NCBI RefSeq assembly: GCF_025725685.1
Contig: NZ_CP107008.1
Span: 2,976,001 to 3,040,000 of the forward strand
Length of the DNA: 64,000 nucleotides
Direction: 5' to 3'
Origin: Halomonas sp. M4R1S46
Lineage (GTDB): Bacteria > Pseudomonadota > Gammaproteobacteria > Pseudomonadales > Halomonadaceae
Numbering within the stretch: the first letter of the stretch is position 1; each line of letters starts with the position of its first letter. The position numbers and the translations under genes are program-made. Below, piece by piece: positions 18,141 through 25,165 of the stretch. The notes under the pieces are model-generated. The model ran no database searches. It worked only from the letters and a program-made list of their open reading frames with translations, and was not told where the DNA came from.

Positions 18141-19352
18141 TCACGCCGGGTCGGCGACCGGCAGCTCGCCGGCGGCCAGGCGCCGCCGCGCCTCGGGCCC
18201 CGAGAGGGCCTCGATCAGCCGGGCCAGGAAGGCCTCGCAGCGGGCCAGCTGGTCGCGGGTCACGAACTCGTCGGGCTGATGGCCCTGGGCCATGCTGCCG
18301 GGCCCGCAGACCAGGGTCGGGATCCCCAACTCGCGCTGGAAAAGCCCCCCTTCGGTGCCGTAGCCGATGCGTTCCAGGGTCCGCTCGTCGAGCAGCGCCA
18401 GGATGAAGGCCACCAGGGCCGCGTCGTCGGCCATCGACAGGCCGGGATAGTCGCTGAGGCGCTCCAGCCGAATGCTGGCCTCAGGATGCGTCTCGCGCAT
18501 CTCGGCCTCCAGCGAGGCGGCCAGGGCCATCAGCTCGCCGAGCATCGCCTCGGGATCGTCCTCGGCGACGTTGCGGATCTCGATGTCCAGACAGCAATCC
18601 TGGGGCACGATATTCAGCGCCGCACCGCCCTGGATGGTGCCCACCTGGAGGGTGGTATGGGGAATCGCGAAGCGCGCGTCGAAGGGCCCTCGAATGGCCT
18701 TGGCGGCAGCCGTCTCTTCGACCCAGGTCACCAGCCGGGCGGCGGCATGGATGGCATTGACGCCCTGGGGGGCCATGCCGGAATGGCAGGCCTTGCCGCG
18801 CACGTGCAGCCGTACCGCGAGCTTGCCCTTGTGGGCGGTGGCGAGGCGCATGGAGGTCGGCTCGCCGACCAGGCAGGCCGCCGGCCGCACCGGCTGGTGG
18901 GCCAGGTCGGCGAGCAGGGTGCGCACCCCCAGGCAGCCCACCTCCTCGTCGTGGGAGAACGCCAGGTGCACGGGCACGGCGAGGTCGGCCTCGACCAGGG
19001 CGGGCACCGCGGCGAGCACCGCGGCCAGGAAGCCCTTCATGTCGGCGGTGCCACGGCCGTACAGGCGCTCGCCCTCGGCGGTCAGCCGGAACGGATCGAC
19101 GCTCCAGGCCTGGCCGGTGACCGGCACGGTATCGGTGTGACCGGAGAGCATCACCCCGGGGCGAGCCAGCGGGCCGATGGTGGCATAGAGGTTGGCCTTC
19201 TCGCCGCTATCATCGGTCACGCGACGCGAGGCCACGCCGTGGCGGCCCAGATAATCCTCGATGAAGGCGATCAGCGGCAGGTTGGAACGGTGGCTGGTGG
19301 TGTCGAAGGCCACCAGCTCGGCGAGCAGGTCGACGACGGAATCCTGGGACAT
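18141..19352 (-). CDS. M20-family amidohydrolase (acetylornithine deacetylase/ArgE-like)
   Basis: A 403-residue zinc-dependent amidohydrolase. Metal-ligand and catalytic segments are in place: LSGHTDTVPV (His72, Asp74), RGTADMKGF (Asp104), FSHDEEVGCLG (Glu136-Glu137) and a C-terminal His in MAQGHQPDEFV. A dimerisation insert sits between about 185 and 295. The overall pattern is that of ArgE (LERIGYGTEGGLFQRELGIP), so an N-acyl amino acid or N-acyl polyamine substrate is plausible. It is not placed with arginine genes but with RidA, DUF1028, monooxygenase, aldehyde dehydrogenase and transaminase genes, so a catabolic deacylation is more likely. The ATG at 19350-19352 has a weak ribosome site. 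Confidence 0.85.
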   Translation of the reverse strand: MSQDSVVDLLAELVAFDTTSHRSNLPLIAFIEDYLGRHGVASRRVTDDSGEKANLYATIGPLARPGVMLSGHTDTVPVTGQAWSVDPFRLTAEGERLYGRGTADMKGFLAAVLAAVPALVEADLAVPVHLAFSHDEEVGCLGVRTLLADLAHQPVRPAACLVGEPTSMRLATAHKGKLAVRLHVRGKACHSGMAPQGVNAIHAAARLVTWVEETAAAKAIRGPFDARFAIPHTTLQVGTIQGGAALNIVPQDCCLDIEIRNVAEDDPEAMLGELMALAASLEAEMRETHPEASIRLERLSDYPGLSMADDAALVAFILALLDERTLERIGYGTEGGLFQRELGIPTLVCGPGSMAQGHQPDEFVTRDQLARCEAFLARLIEALSGPEARRRLAAGELPVADPA

Positions 19353-19405
19353 GGGAACACCCGAATGGTCAGGGAAGGAAAAAGACAGCCATGATGATCG
19401 CACCG

Positions 19406-19520
19406 GCTCGGGGCTGATCCGTCGACAGGCCTTCGAGGAGGCGCTGTAAACCCTTCCATGGGCGCTAGCGACGCCATCCCTGGCGTAGGACCTCCTCTTC
19501 GGCCTGTCCACGGCGCCCCT
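19406..19520. repeat. Dispersed intergenic repeat, core copy 1
   Basis: This copy has the core of a repeat also found at 38001-38166, 58878-59043 and about 63115-63202. The core runs GGCGCTGTAAACCCTTCC, GGGCGCTA, then an ACGCCA...TGGCGT hairpin and CCTGTCC...CGGCGCC. It lacks the 14-bp terminal inverted repeat seen at 38001. It lies between the DUF1028 and M20 genes. Confidence 0.75.
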
Positions 19521-19557
19521 AGTCTTGTCCAGCGCGGGCGGTCTGGTCAGGGTGATA

Positions 19558-20232
19558 TCAGCGCTCGTCGCCCGGCACGCCGTAGGACGGCGACTCGTCG
19601 GGGCGCACCGCCCGCAGCACATAGGCGTCACGCTGCGGCAGATAATGCTCCCAGATCATGCGCAGCTCGGCCAGCGGTGCAATGTGCCAGTCGACTCTCA
19701 GGTCGACCACCGGCCAGCTGGCCCGGTCGGTGACCTTGAGCCCCGCCGAGAACACCGGCCCCATCTCGCCACCCGCGGCCAGGCCCGCGTCCATGGCGGC
19801 CATCAGGCGCTCGGCGAGTTCGCCGTCATCGGCTTCGAAGGCCGCGACCATGGCATCGATCACGCCCGTGTCGGCGAGCATGTTGCCGCCCGCCACGCAG
19901 TCCCGGCCCTGCCGGGTGGCGTGGATGCCCAGGGTCTCGACGCCACTGTGCACGGCGCTGCGGCCCTCGCCGTCGAGGACCTGCAGCTGGCGCCACTCGG
20001 GGTAATCCTCGTGCTCGCGGAGTCGTGCCAGCACGGCCTCGGCGCCGAGCCCTGCCTCGAGCAGCCGCACGCCCAACTGACCCAGCGCGGGGTTGGTCAC
20101 GTTCTGGGTCAACACCGCCCCCTTGCCGGGGGCGATGAAGGGGCAGCGGCTGGCCACGCAGATGCTCGAGGAGCTGATGGCGGTGCCGATCTGCCCGGTC
20201 TCGCGACAGAAGCCGGCGATGGAAAAGGTCAT
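19558..20232 (-). CDS. DUF1028 family protein (Ntn-hydrolase-like)
   Basis: A 224-residue protein of the DUF1028 family. The N-terminus MTFSIAGFCRETGQIGTAIS and the CPFIAPGKGAVLTQNVTNPALG segment are characteristic, as is GRDCVAGGNMLADTGVIDAM in the middle. The family resembles Ntn-hydrolases and often lies beside RidA and peptidase or amidase genes, but its reaction is not established. The ATG overlaps the ridA stop by four bases (ATGA), which argues for translational coupling and fixes the start. The open frame continues upstream inside ridA and is not used. It is the last gene of the monooxygenase-RidA-DUF1028 operon. Confidence 0.85.
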   Translation of the reverse strand: MTFSIAGFCRETGQIGTAISSSSICVASRCPFIAPGKGAVLTQNVTNPALGQLGVRLLEAGLGAEAVLARLREHEDYPEWRQLQVLDGEGRSAVHSGVETLGIHATRQGRDCVAGGNMLADTGVIDAMVAAFEADDGELAERLMAAMDAGLAAGGEMGPVFSAGLKVTDRASWPVVDLRVDWHIAPLAELRMIWEHYLPQRDAYVLRAVRPDESPSYGVPGDER

Positions 20233-20654
20233 GAGTTGGCCTCCTCGTCGGGAATGACGGCGATGACGTCGATCTCCATCAGCCATTCGGGCTGGGCGAG
20301 GCCGGCCACCACCAGGCCGGTGGAGATCGGGAAGACGCCCTTGAGCCAATTGCCCACCTCGCGATAGACCGGCTCGCGGAAACGCGGATCGGTGAGGTAG
20401 GTGGTGGTCTTGACGATATGGCTGAGGTCGGAGCCGGCCTCCTCGAGCAGCCGCTTGACGTTCTTCATGGCCTGCTCGGCCTGGACCCGCGGGTCACCCA
20501 AACCGACCAGCCGCCCCTCGAAGTCGGTGCCGACCTGACCACGGACATAGACGGTGTTGCCCGCCTTCACCGCCTGACAGAGATCGTTGTCCAACGCCTG
20601 GTTGGGGTACGTTTCCTGGGTGTTGAACATGCGGATTCGCGTGTGCGTCGGCAT
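20229..20654 (-). CDS. RidA/YjgF/Rid family protein
   Basis: A 141-residue RidA-family protein. Recognisable are GNTVYVRGQVGTDFEGRLVG, the QAEQAMKNVKRLLEEAGSDL helix, VKTTTYLTDPRFREPVYREV and the C-terminal WLMEIDVIAVIP. RidA proteins hydrolyse enamine/imine intermediates; the usual Arg-x-Cys near residue 105 is not present here (STGLVVAGLAQPEWLMEI), so this is a divergent Rid subgroup whose activity could differ. It overlaps the monooxygenase stop by one base and the DUF1028 start by four, giving a tightly coupled three-gene operon. Within it the protein could remove a reactive imine made by the flavin enzyme. Confidence 0.88.
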   Translation of the reverse strand: MPTHTRIRMFNTQETYPNQALDNDLCQAVKAGNTVYVRGQVGTDFEGRLVGLGDPRVQAEQAMKNVKRLLEEAGSDLSHIVKTTTYLTDPRFREPVYREVGNWLKGVFPISTGLVVAGLAQPEWLMEIDVIAVIPDEEANS

Positions 20655-21988
20655 CAGCTGACCCTCTCTGCGCTGGTATCGTCGATGGATGGCTCGGCTG
20701 GGGTGTGCGTTTCCTGGCGCTGGGCGGTTTCGTGGTAGGCCAGGTACTTGCGCTGGGTGGCGATGTGGTCGGCGATGTGCTTGGCATCGTGCCAGACGCC
20801 CCAGATGAAGCTGGAGCCGCGCCGCGACAGCCAGGGCAGGCCCACGAAGTAGACGCCCGGCTCGCTGGACACGCCGCGCTGATGCTGCGGCTTGCCGTGC
20901 TCGTCGAAGGCGTCGACGGCGAGCCAGTCGTAGTCCACCGTGAAGCCGGTGGCCCAGACGATGGCGGTCACGCCGGCATCATTCAGGTCCAGCTCGCGAA
21001 CCGGCTCGGTCACGCATGCCGGGTCGGGAGGAATGCGGCGTGCTTCGGGCTCTTCCGGCAAGTCGAGGCCATTGCGGGCGGCGTAGTCGTCCGCGGCATC
21101 CAGCATCGCCAGGTAGTTCGCATCGCCGCGTGCCAGGTTGTCGGCCAGGTCGGCCTCGAAGGTCGCCACGCCGTCCTTGAAGGCCTGCGTCCGGCCGACC
21201 AGCGTCATGCCCTGGTGCGCCAGTTCACGGAAGTCGATCGTCTTGCCGCCGTTCGCCCCGCTCACGGCGATGGTGACATGCTCGGTGCCCGGCTTCATGA
21301 CCTCGGCGTCCCACTCGCCGAGCACGCCCAGCCACCAGCAGAAGTCACGCCCGCGATAGGCGCGCGGCGGGCGGTCGTGGGGCCCCACCGAGAGGTAGAC
21401 GCGCTTGCCGCTGCGCTGCAGTTCCTCGGCAATCTGCACCCCCGACGACCCAGCGCCGACCACCAGCACGGCGCCCTCGGGCAGCTGCCGGGGGTTGCGG
21501 TACGCCGACGAATGGATCTGCACGAGGCGCTCGTCGTCGGGCGCGATTGGCGGAATCACGGGGCGCTGAAAAGGCCCCGTAGCCGCCACCACGCGATGGG
21601 CCTCGATCACGCCCTCGGAGGTCTCGACGGTGAACCCCGGCCGGCCCTCGTTGCGTTCGACCTTGCGGACCTCCACACCGGTGCGGATGGGCGCGCCGAT
21701 CTTGCCCGCGTAGGCCTCGAAGTAGGCCGCCACCCGCTCCTTGGAGGCGAAGGCATCGGCATCGACGTCATCGAACTCCATGCCCGGGAAGCGGTCGTGC
21801 CAGGCCGGACCGTTGGCCACCAGCGAGTCCCAGCGGCTGGTGCGCCAGGCTTCGGCGATACGATCGCGCTCCAGCACCAGGTGCGGCACCCCGAGATTGC
21901 CCAGGTGTTCGCTCATGGCCACACCCGCCTGACCGCCGCCAACGACAAGCGTATCGATTTCCACTCTTTCAACAGCAAACTCGGTCAT
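20654..21988 (-). CDS. FAD/NAD(P)H-dependent flavin monooxygenase (CzcO/FMO-like)
   Basis: A 444-residue two-dinucleotide-binding flavoprotein. The FAD motif VVGGGQAGVAMSEHLG is near residue 15 and the NAD(P)H motif VVGAGSSGVQIAEEL near residue 165, preceded by the FMO-type signature region VQIHSSAYRNP. A late ATGFTVDYDWL segment is the conserved C-terminal flavin contact. Such enzymes oxygenate nitrogen, sulfur or carbonyl compounds. The ATG at 21986-21988 has AGGAG seven bases upstream; the frame opens ten codons earlier but without a site. It is the first gene of a coupled operon with ridA and the DUF1028 gene and is preceded by AT-rich box B. Substrate unknown; an N-containing compound is likely from context. 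Confidence 0.87.
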   Translation of the reverse strand: MTEFAVERVEIDTLVVGGGQAGVAMSEHLGNLGVPHLVLERDRIAEAWRTSRWDSLVANGPAWHDRFPGMEFDDVDADAFASKERVAAYFEAYAGKIGAPIRTGVEVRKVERNEGRPGFTVETSEGVIEAHRVVAATGPFQRPVIPPIAPDDERLVQIHSSAYRNPRQLPEGAVLVVGAGSSGVQIAEELQRSGKRVYLSVGPHDRPPRAYRGRDFCWWLGVLGEWDAEVMKPGTEHVTIAVSGANGGKTIDFRELAHQGMTLVGRTQAFKDGVATFEADLADNLARGDANYLAMLDAADDYAARNGLDLPEEPEARRIPPDPACVTEPVRELDLNDAGVTAIVWATGFTVDYDWLAVDAFDEHGKPQHQRGVSSEPGVYFVGLPWLSRRGSSFIWGVWHDAKHIADHIATQRKYLAYHETAQRQETHTPAEPSIDDTSAERVS

Positions 21989-22032
21989 GGGAGGTCTCCT
22001 TGTTGTCGTGTCGACCACCTTAGGAGCACCAT

Positions 22033-22058
22033 CTGATTAGTTAAAATATATTTATAAT
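22033..22058 (-). promoter_or_regulatory. AT-rich operator/promoter box B of the monooxygenase operon
   Basis: CTGATTA-GT-TAAAATAT-ATT-TATAAT, the partner of box A at 16892-16914 (same three blocks in order, one 3-base insertion). It starts 45 bases upstream of the monooxygenase ATG. Similarity extends into an A/G-rich flank. A common regulator, probably the LysR protein at 17025, is inferred. Confidence 0.5.
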
Positions 22059-22457
22059 GTAAAGAGAATCAGAAAAAACTATTCAAAACTCCCGGTCTCA
22101 TCACCATCCCTGCGGCCTCTCCTTCTCAGGGTTGGTAGCGCGCCACCGTCTTCAACGCGGGGTAACGGGTCAACGCCCGAGATCGCCCCTTGGCATGATG
22201 GCGACGCGTCGAGACAAGCAATCGGCACGCCATATGGATATCAAATTTACGGTTATCAGAGATTCATCGAATGATTAGAATGCGTTATCCGAATGCGTCG
22301 AGTCCGTTCGCTCGTCGATGACGCACCACCGGAAAGTGGCGATTTCAGGTCCCGATTTTTGGCGTAATCCGTTGAAAGCGCGACAAGCTTCATGGAGCTC
22401 AACAGGCCACACTGGTCAGAAGAGCCAGTCGATACCATACGCAGGAGGAGCGCAGGC
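22059..22457. other. Intergenic region between monooxygenase and UspA genes
   Basis: No gene is visible in about 400 bases between divergent operons. The part from 22230 to 22400 is less GC-rich than its surroundings and presumably carries the uspA promoter, but I find no pair of good -35/-10 hexamers. GGAGGAG at 22444-22450 is the ribosome site of the next gene. Confidence 0.4.
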
Positions 22458-22883
22458 ATGTACAAGAAGATAATGGTGCCAGTGGACCTGGCGCACTTCG
22501 ATGTGATCGAACCATCGCTTCAGGTGGTGGCGGACCAGGCCAGGCACTACGGCGCCGAGGTCTGCTATGTGGCCGTCACCGCCACGGTCCCGGGCAGAGT
22601 GGCGCACAACCCGGAGGAATACCAGCAGAAGCTGGAGGCCTTCGCCCAGGAGCGGGCCAAGGTGCACGGCCAGCCGGTCAGCGCCAGGGTGATCACCACC
22701 CCGGACCCCATCGCCGACCTGGACGATGTGCTGATCGATGCCATCGACGAGGTCGGTGCCGACCTGGTGATCATGCCGACCCATCCGCCGAAGCACCTGG
22801 ACGTCGTCATCCCTTCCCATGGCGGCAAGGTCGCCACCCACACCAAGGCTTCGGTCTTCCTGGTGCGCCCCCAGCAGGATTGA
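22458..22883 (+). CDS. Universal stress protein (UspA family)
   Basis: A 141-residue single-domain UspA protein. It starts with the family strand MYKKIMVPVDL and has ADLVIMPTHPP at about residue 110. The C-terminal strand region PSHGGKVATHTKASVFLV sits where ATP-binding members have a G-x2-G-x9-G-S/T motif; that motif is only partly kept, so nucleotide binding is uncertain. GGAGGAG lies eight bases before the ATG at 22458; an in-frame ATG at 22392 lacks a site. The next gene, 42 bases on, is a BCCT carrier. In Halomonas elongata the UspA protein TeaD is encoded with and controls the TeaABC ectoine transporter, so a similar regulatory role towards the BCCT carrier is plausible. Confidence 0.9.
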   Translation: MYKKIMVPVDLAHFDVIEPSLQVVADQARHYGAEVCYVAVTATVPGRVAHNPEEYQQKLEAFAQERAKVHGQPVSARVITTPDPIADLDDVLIDAIDEVGADLVIMPTHPPKHLDVVIPSHGGKVATHTKASVFLVRPQQD

Positions 22884-22925
22884 CGCCTACACTTCGCACA
22901 TCGACGTCTACAAGGAGAGTCTATC

Positions 22926-24587
22926 GTGACGAACAACCACAAAGCTCCAGAGGCGACCGCGCCTTCCGAGGGCATACCCGCCCCCGAAGGCCCGGCCAAC
23001 CTCATCGATACCGACTACGTGATCGGCCAGGACAACATCACCGCCAGCGCCATGGGGATCAAGCTCGACCTGCATGGCAAGGTCTTCACCTTCTCCTCGC
23101 TGGTGATCCTGTTCTTCGTGATCATCACCCTGGCCCTGCAGGACCAGGTGGAACCGATCTTCAATGCCATGTTCAGCTTCCTCACCGGGAACCTGGCATG
23201 GTTCTTCCTGCTGGCGGCCAACATCTTCGTAGTGTTGTCCATCGTGTTGATCTTCACCCCGCTCGGGAAGGTTCGGATCGGCGGTGCCCACGCCACCCCG
23301 GACTTCAGCTACCTCGGCTGGTTCTCCATGCTGTTCGCCGCCGGCATGGGCATCGGCCTGATGTTCTACGGTGTCTCCGAGCCGATCACGCACTTCGACA
23401 CCGCCATGGGCGGCACCACCGTGGAAGGCGGGGTGCGCACCGACTGGTCGCCGCTGGGCGCGGCCGCCGGCAACCAGGAGGGCGCCATCTCGCTGGGCAT
23501 GGCCGCCACCATCTTCCACTGGGGCCTGCATCCCTGGGGCATCTACGCGGTGGTAGCACTCGCGCTGGCGCTGTTCTCCTACAACAAGGGGCTACCGCTG
23601 ACCATGCGCTCGATCTTCTACCCCATCCTGGGTGAGCGCGTCTGGGGCTGGCCGGGCCATGTCATCGACATTCTGGCGGTGTTCGCCACCCTGTTCGGTC
23701 TGGCCACCTCCCTGGGGCTGGGTGCCACCCAGGCCACCGCGGGGCTCGGCTACCTGTTCGGCGTGCCCGCCACCAACACCACCATGGTGCTGCTGATCAT
23801 GGGCATCACCGCGGTGGCGCTGTGCTCGGTGGTGCTCGGCGTCGAGAAGGGGGTACAGCGCCTTTCCCAGTTCAACATGATACTGGCCTTCCTGCTGCTG
23901 GCCTTCGTGATCGCCGTCGGCCCGACCCTGATGATCGCCACCGGCTTCTTCGAGAACCTGGTCTCCTACGCCGTGAACCTCCCGGCGCTCTCCAACCCCT
24001 TCGGGCGTGAAGACGCCAACTTCTCCCAGGGCTGGACGGCCTTCTACTGGGCCTGGTGGATCGCCTGGTCGCCCTTCGTCGGCATGTTCATCGCCCGGGT
24101 CTCCCGCGGCCGCACCGTGCGCGAGTTCCTGGTCGCCGTGCTGTTGGTGCCGTCCATCGTCTCGGTGCTGTGGATGACCTCCTTCGGCGGCACCGCCATC
24201 GACCAGGCCGTCAACCAGGGCTTCGAAGGCGTCCGGGAGGCAGCCCTCGAGCTGCAGCTCTTCCAGATGCTCGGCCAGCTGCCGCTGACCGCGATCACCT
24301 CCTTCGTGGCCATCGTGCTGGTGATGGTGTTCTTCATCACCTCCTCGGACTCCGGGTCGCTGGTGATCGACTCCATCACCGCCGGCGGCAAGGTGGACGC
24401 GCCCAAGCCGCAGCGCATCTTCTGGGCGATCATCGAGGGTGCCGTCGCCATCGCCCTGCTGCTGGGCGGCGGCCTGACGGCACTGCAGACGGCGGTGATC
24501 ACCACCGGCCTGCCGTTCACCCTGGTCCTGCTGGCGGCCTGCTACGCCATCGTCAAGGGCCTGATGAGCGAGCCCAGGAGCGTCTGA
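22926..24587 (+). CDS. BCCT-family betaine/carnitine/choline transporter
   Basis: A 553-residue secondary transporter with a polar N-terminus of about 55 residues and 12 membrane segments. Family landmarks are the glycine-rich AAGMGIGLMFYGVSEPITHF, FHWGLHPWGIYAVVALALA, and the tryptophan-rich YWAWWIAWSPFVGMFIARVS that carries the substrate box and signature. It ends soon after the last helix, without the long C-terminal osmosensing tail of BetP. Substrate is probably glycine betaine, choline, ectoine or a similar solute; this cannot be told here. Translation starts at a GTG (22926) with AGGAG upstream. Co-transcription with the UspA gene is likely. Confidence 0.92.
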   Translation: MTNNHKAPEATAPSEGIPAPEGPANLIDTDYVIGQDNITASAMGIKLDLHGKVFTFSSLVILFFVIITLALQDQVEPIFNAMFSFLTGNLAWFFLLAANIFVVLSIVLIFTPLGKVRIGGAHATPDFSYLGWFSMLFAAGMGIGLMFYGVSEPITHFDTAMGGTTVEGGVRTDWSPLGAAAGNQEGAISLGMAATIFHWGLHPWGIYAVVALALALFSYNKGLPLTMRSIFYPILGERVWGWPGHVIDILAVFATLFGLATSLGLGATQATAGLGYLFGVPATNTTMVLLIMGITAVALCSVVLGVEKGVQRLSQFNMILAFLLLAFVIAVGPTLMIATGFFENLVSYAVNLPALSNPFGREDANFSQGWTAFYWAWWIAWSPFVGMFIARVSRGRTVREFLVAVLLVPSIVSVLWMTSFGGTAIDQAVNQGFEGVREAALELQLFQMLGQLPLTAITSFVAIVLVMVFFITSSDSGSLVIDSITAGGKVDAPKPQRIFWAIIEGAVAIALLLGGGLTALQTAVITTGLPFTLVLLAACYAIVKGLMSEPRSV

Positions 24588-24613
24588 CCGTCGACCCATA
24601 GTCTCGACACCCA

Positions 24614-24641
24614 CGAAAGGCGGCCCGCGGGCCGCCTTTCG
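24614..24641 (+). terminator. Terminator hairpin after the BCCT gene
   Basis: A perfect 28-base palindrome: CGAAAGGCGGCCCG followed directly by its complement, which contains CTTTCG. It lies 26 bases after the stop codon. The T-rich part is within the stem. Confidence 0.7.
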
Positions 24642-24702
24642 CGTTGTTGGCCTGCCACGCGTCGACGAGGACCGGCGGCGGGCCGTCACGTTCCGGGGCC
24701 GG

Positions 24703-24771
24703 TGTCGACGGCTCGCTACACCGGGTGTCGCCCGACAGCAGACGATGTCGACGGTTCGCTACACCCGGTGT
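24703..24771. repeat. Pair of 26-bp direct repeats
   Basis: TGTCGACGGCTCGCTACACC at 24703 and TGTCGACGGTTCGCTACACC at 24746 begin 26-base units that differ in only two or three bases and start 43 bases apart. They lie in the long gap between the BCCT gene and the exopolysaccharide operon. Function is unknown; they could be a duplicated protein-binding site. Confidence 0.6.
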
Positions 24772-25165
24772 TGCCGGGCGTCGACCGGCCTCCTGTCGGT
24801 GGCCCCCGCGCCTTCCCCCGGCCAGCCCCCCGGCCCCTATCTGGCGGGCCTTGCGGCGAGAGCGGCGTCCCGGCATGGCGCCCTCCCTTCCCACCGGTTT
24901 TGGCCCCCCGGAATCTCGCCTCGCCCCTGAACCAAAGCCCAAGCTGTTGCCTAGAGGCGACAGATTTCATCCCCTCCGGCCCCTCCCTGGCGATCACGCT
25001 TCATCAACTCAACTTATAATTGACTGATAGATAAAGGATTTTTTTTATTGGCGCGATTATTGCTCTACTTACCGGCATACACACGTTTGCATTCACTCCT
25101 CGTTGCCCATCGAGACACGAGGCAACGCAGAACGTTCAAGCCCAAGACAAGGAGCGACGACGCCC
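24772..25165 (+). promoter_or_regulatory. Upstream region of the exopolysaccharide operon
   Basis: About 390 bases without a gene. The first 220 are GC-rich with no visible structure. From 24990 to 25080 the sequence becomes strongly AT-rich, with TATAAT at 25015-25020, an overlapping TTGACT at 25020-25025 and a run of eight T at 25039-25046. This is very probably the operon's promoter region, but I cannot pick one convincing -35/-10 pair. AAGGAG sits before the ugd ATG, giving a possible leader of about 100 bases. Confidence 0.45.
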
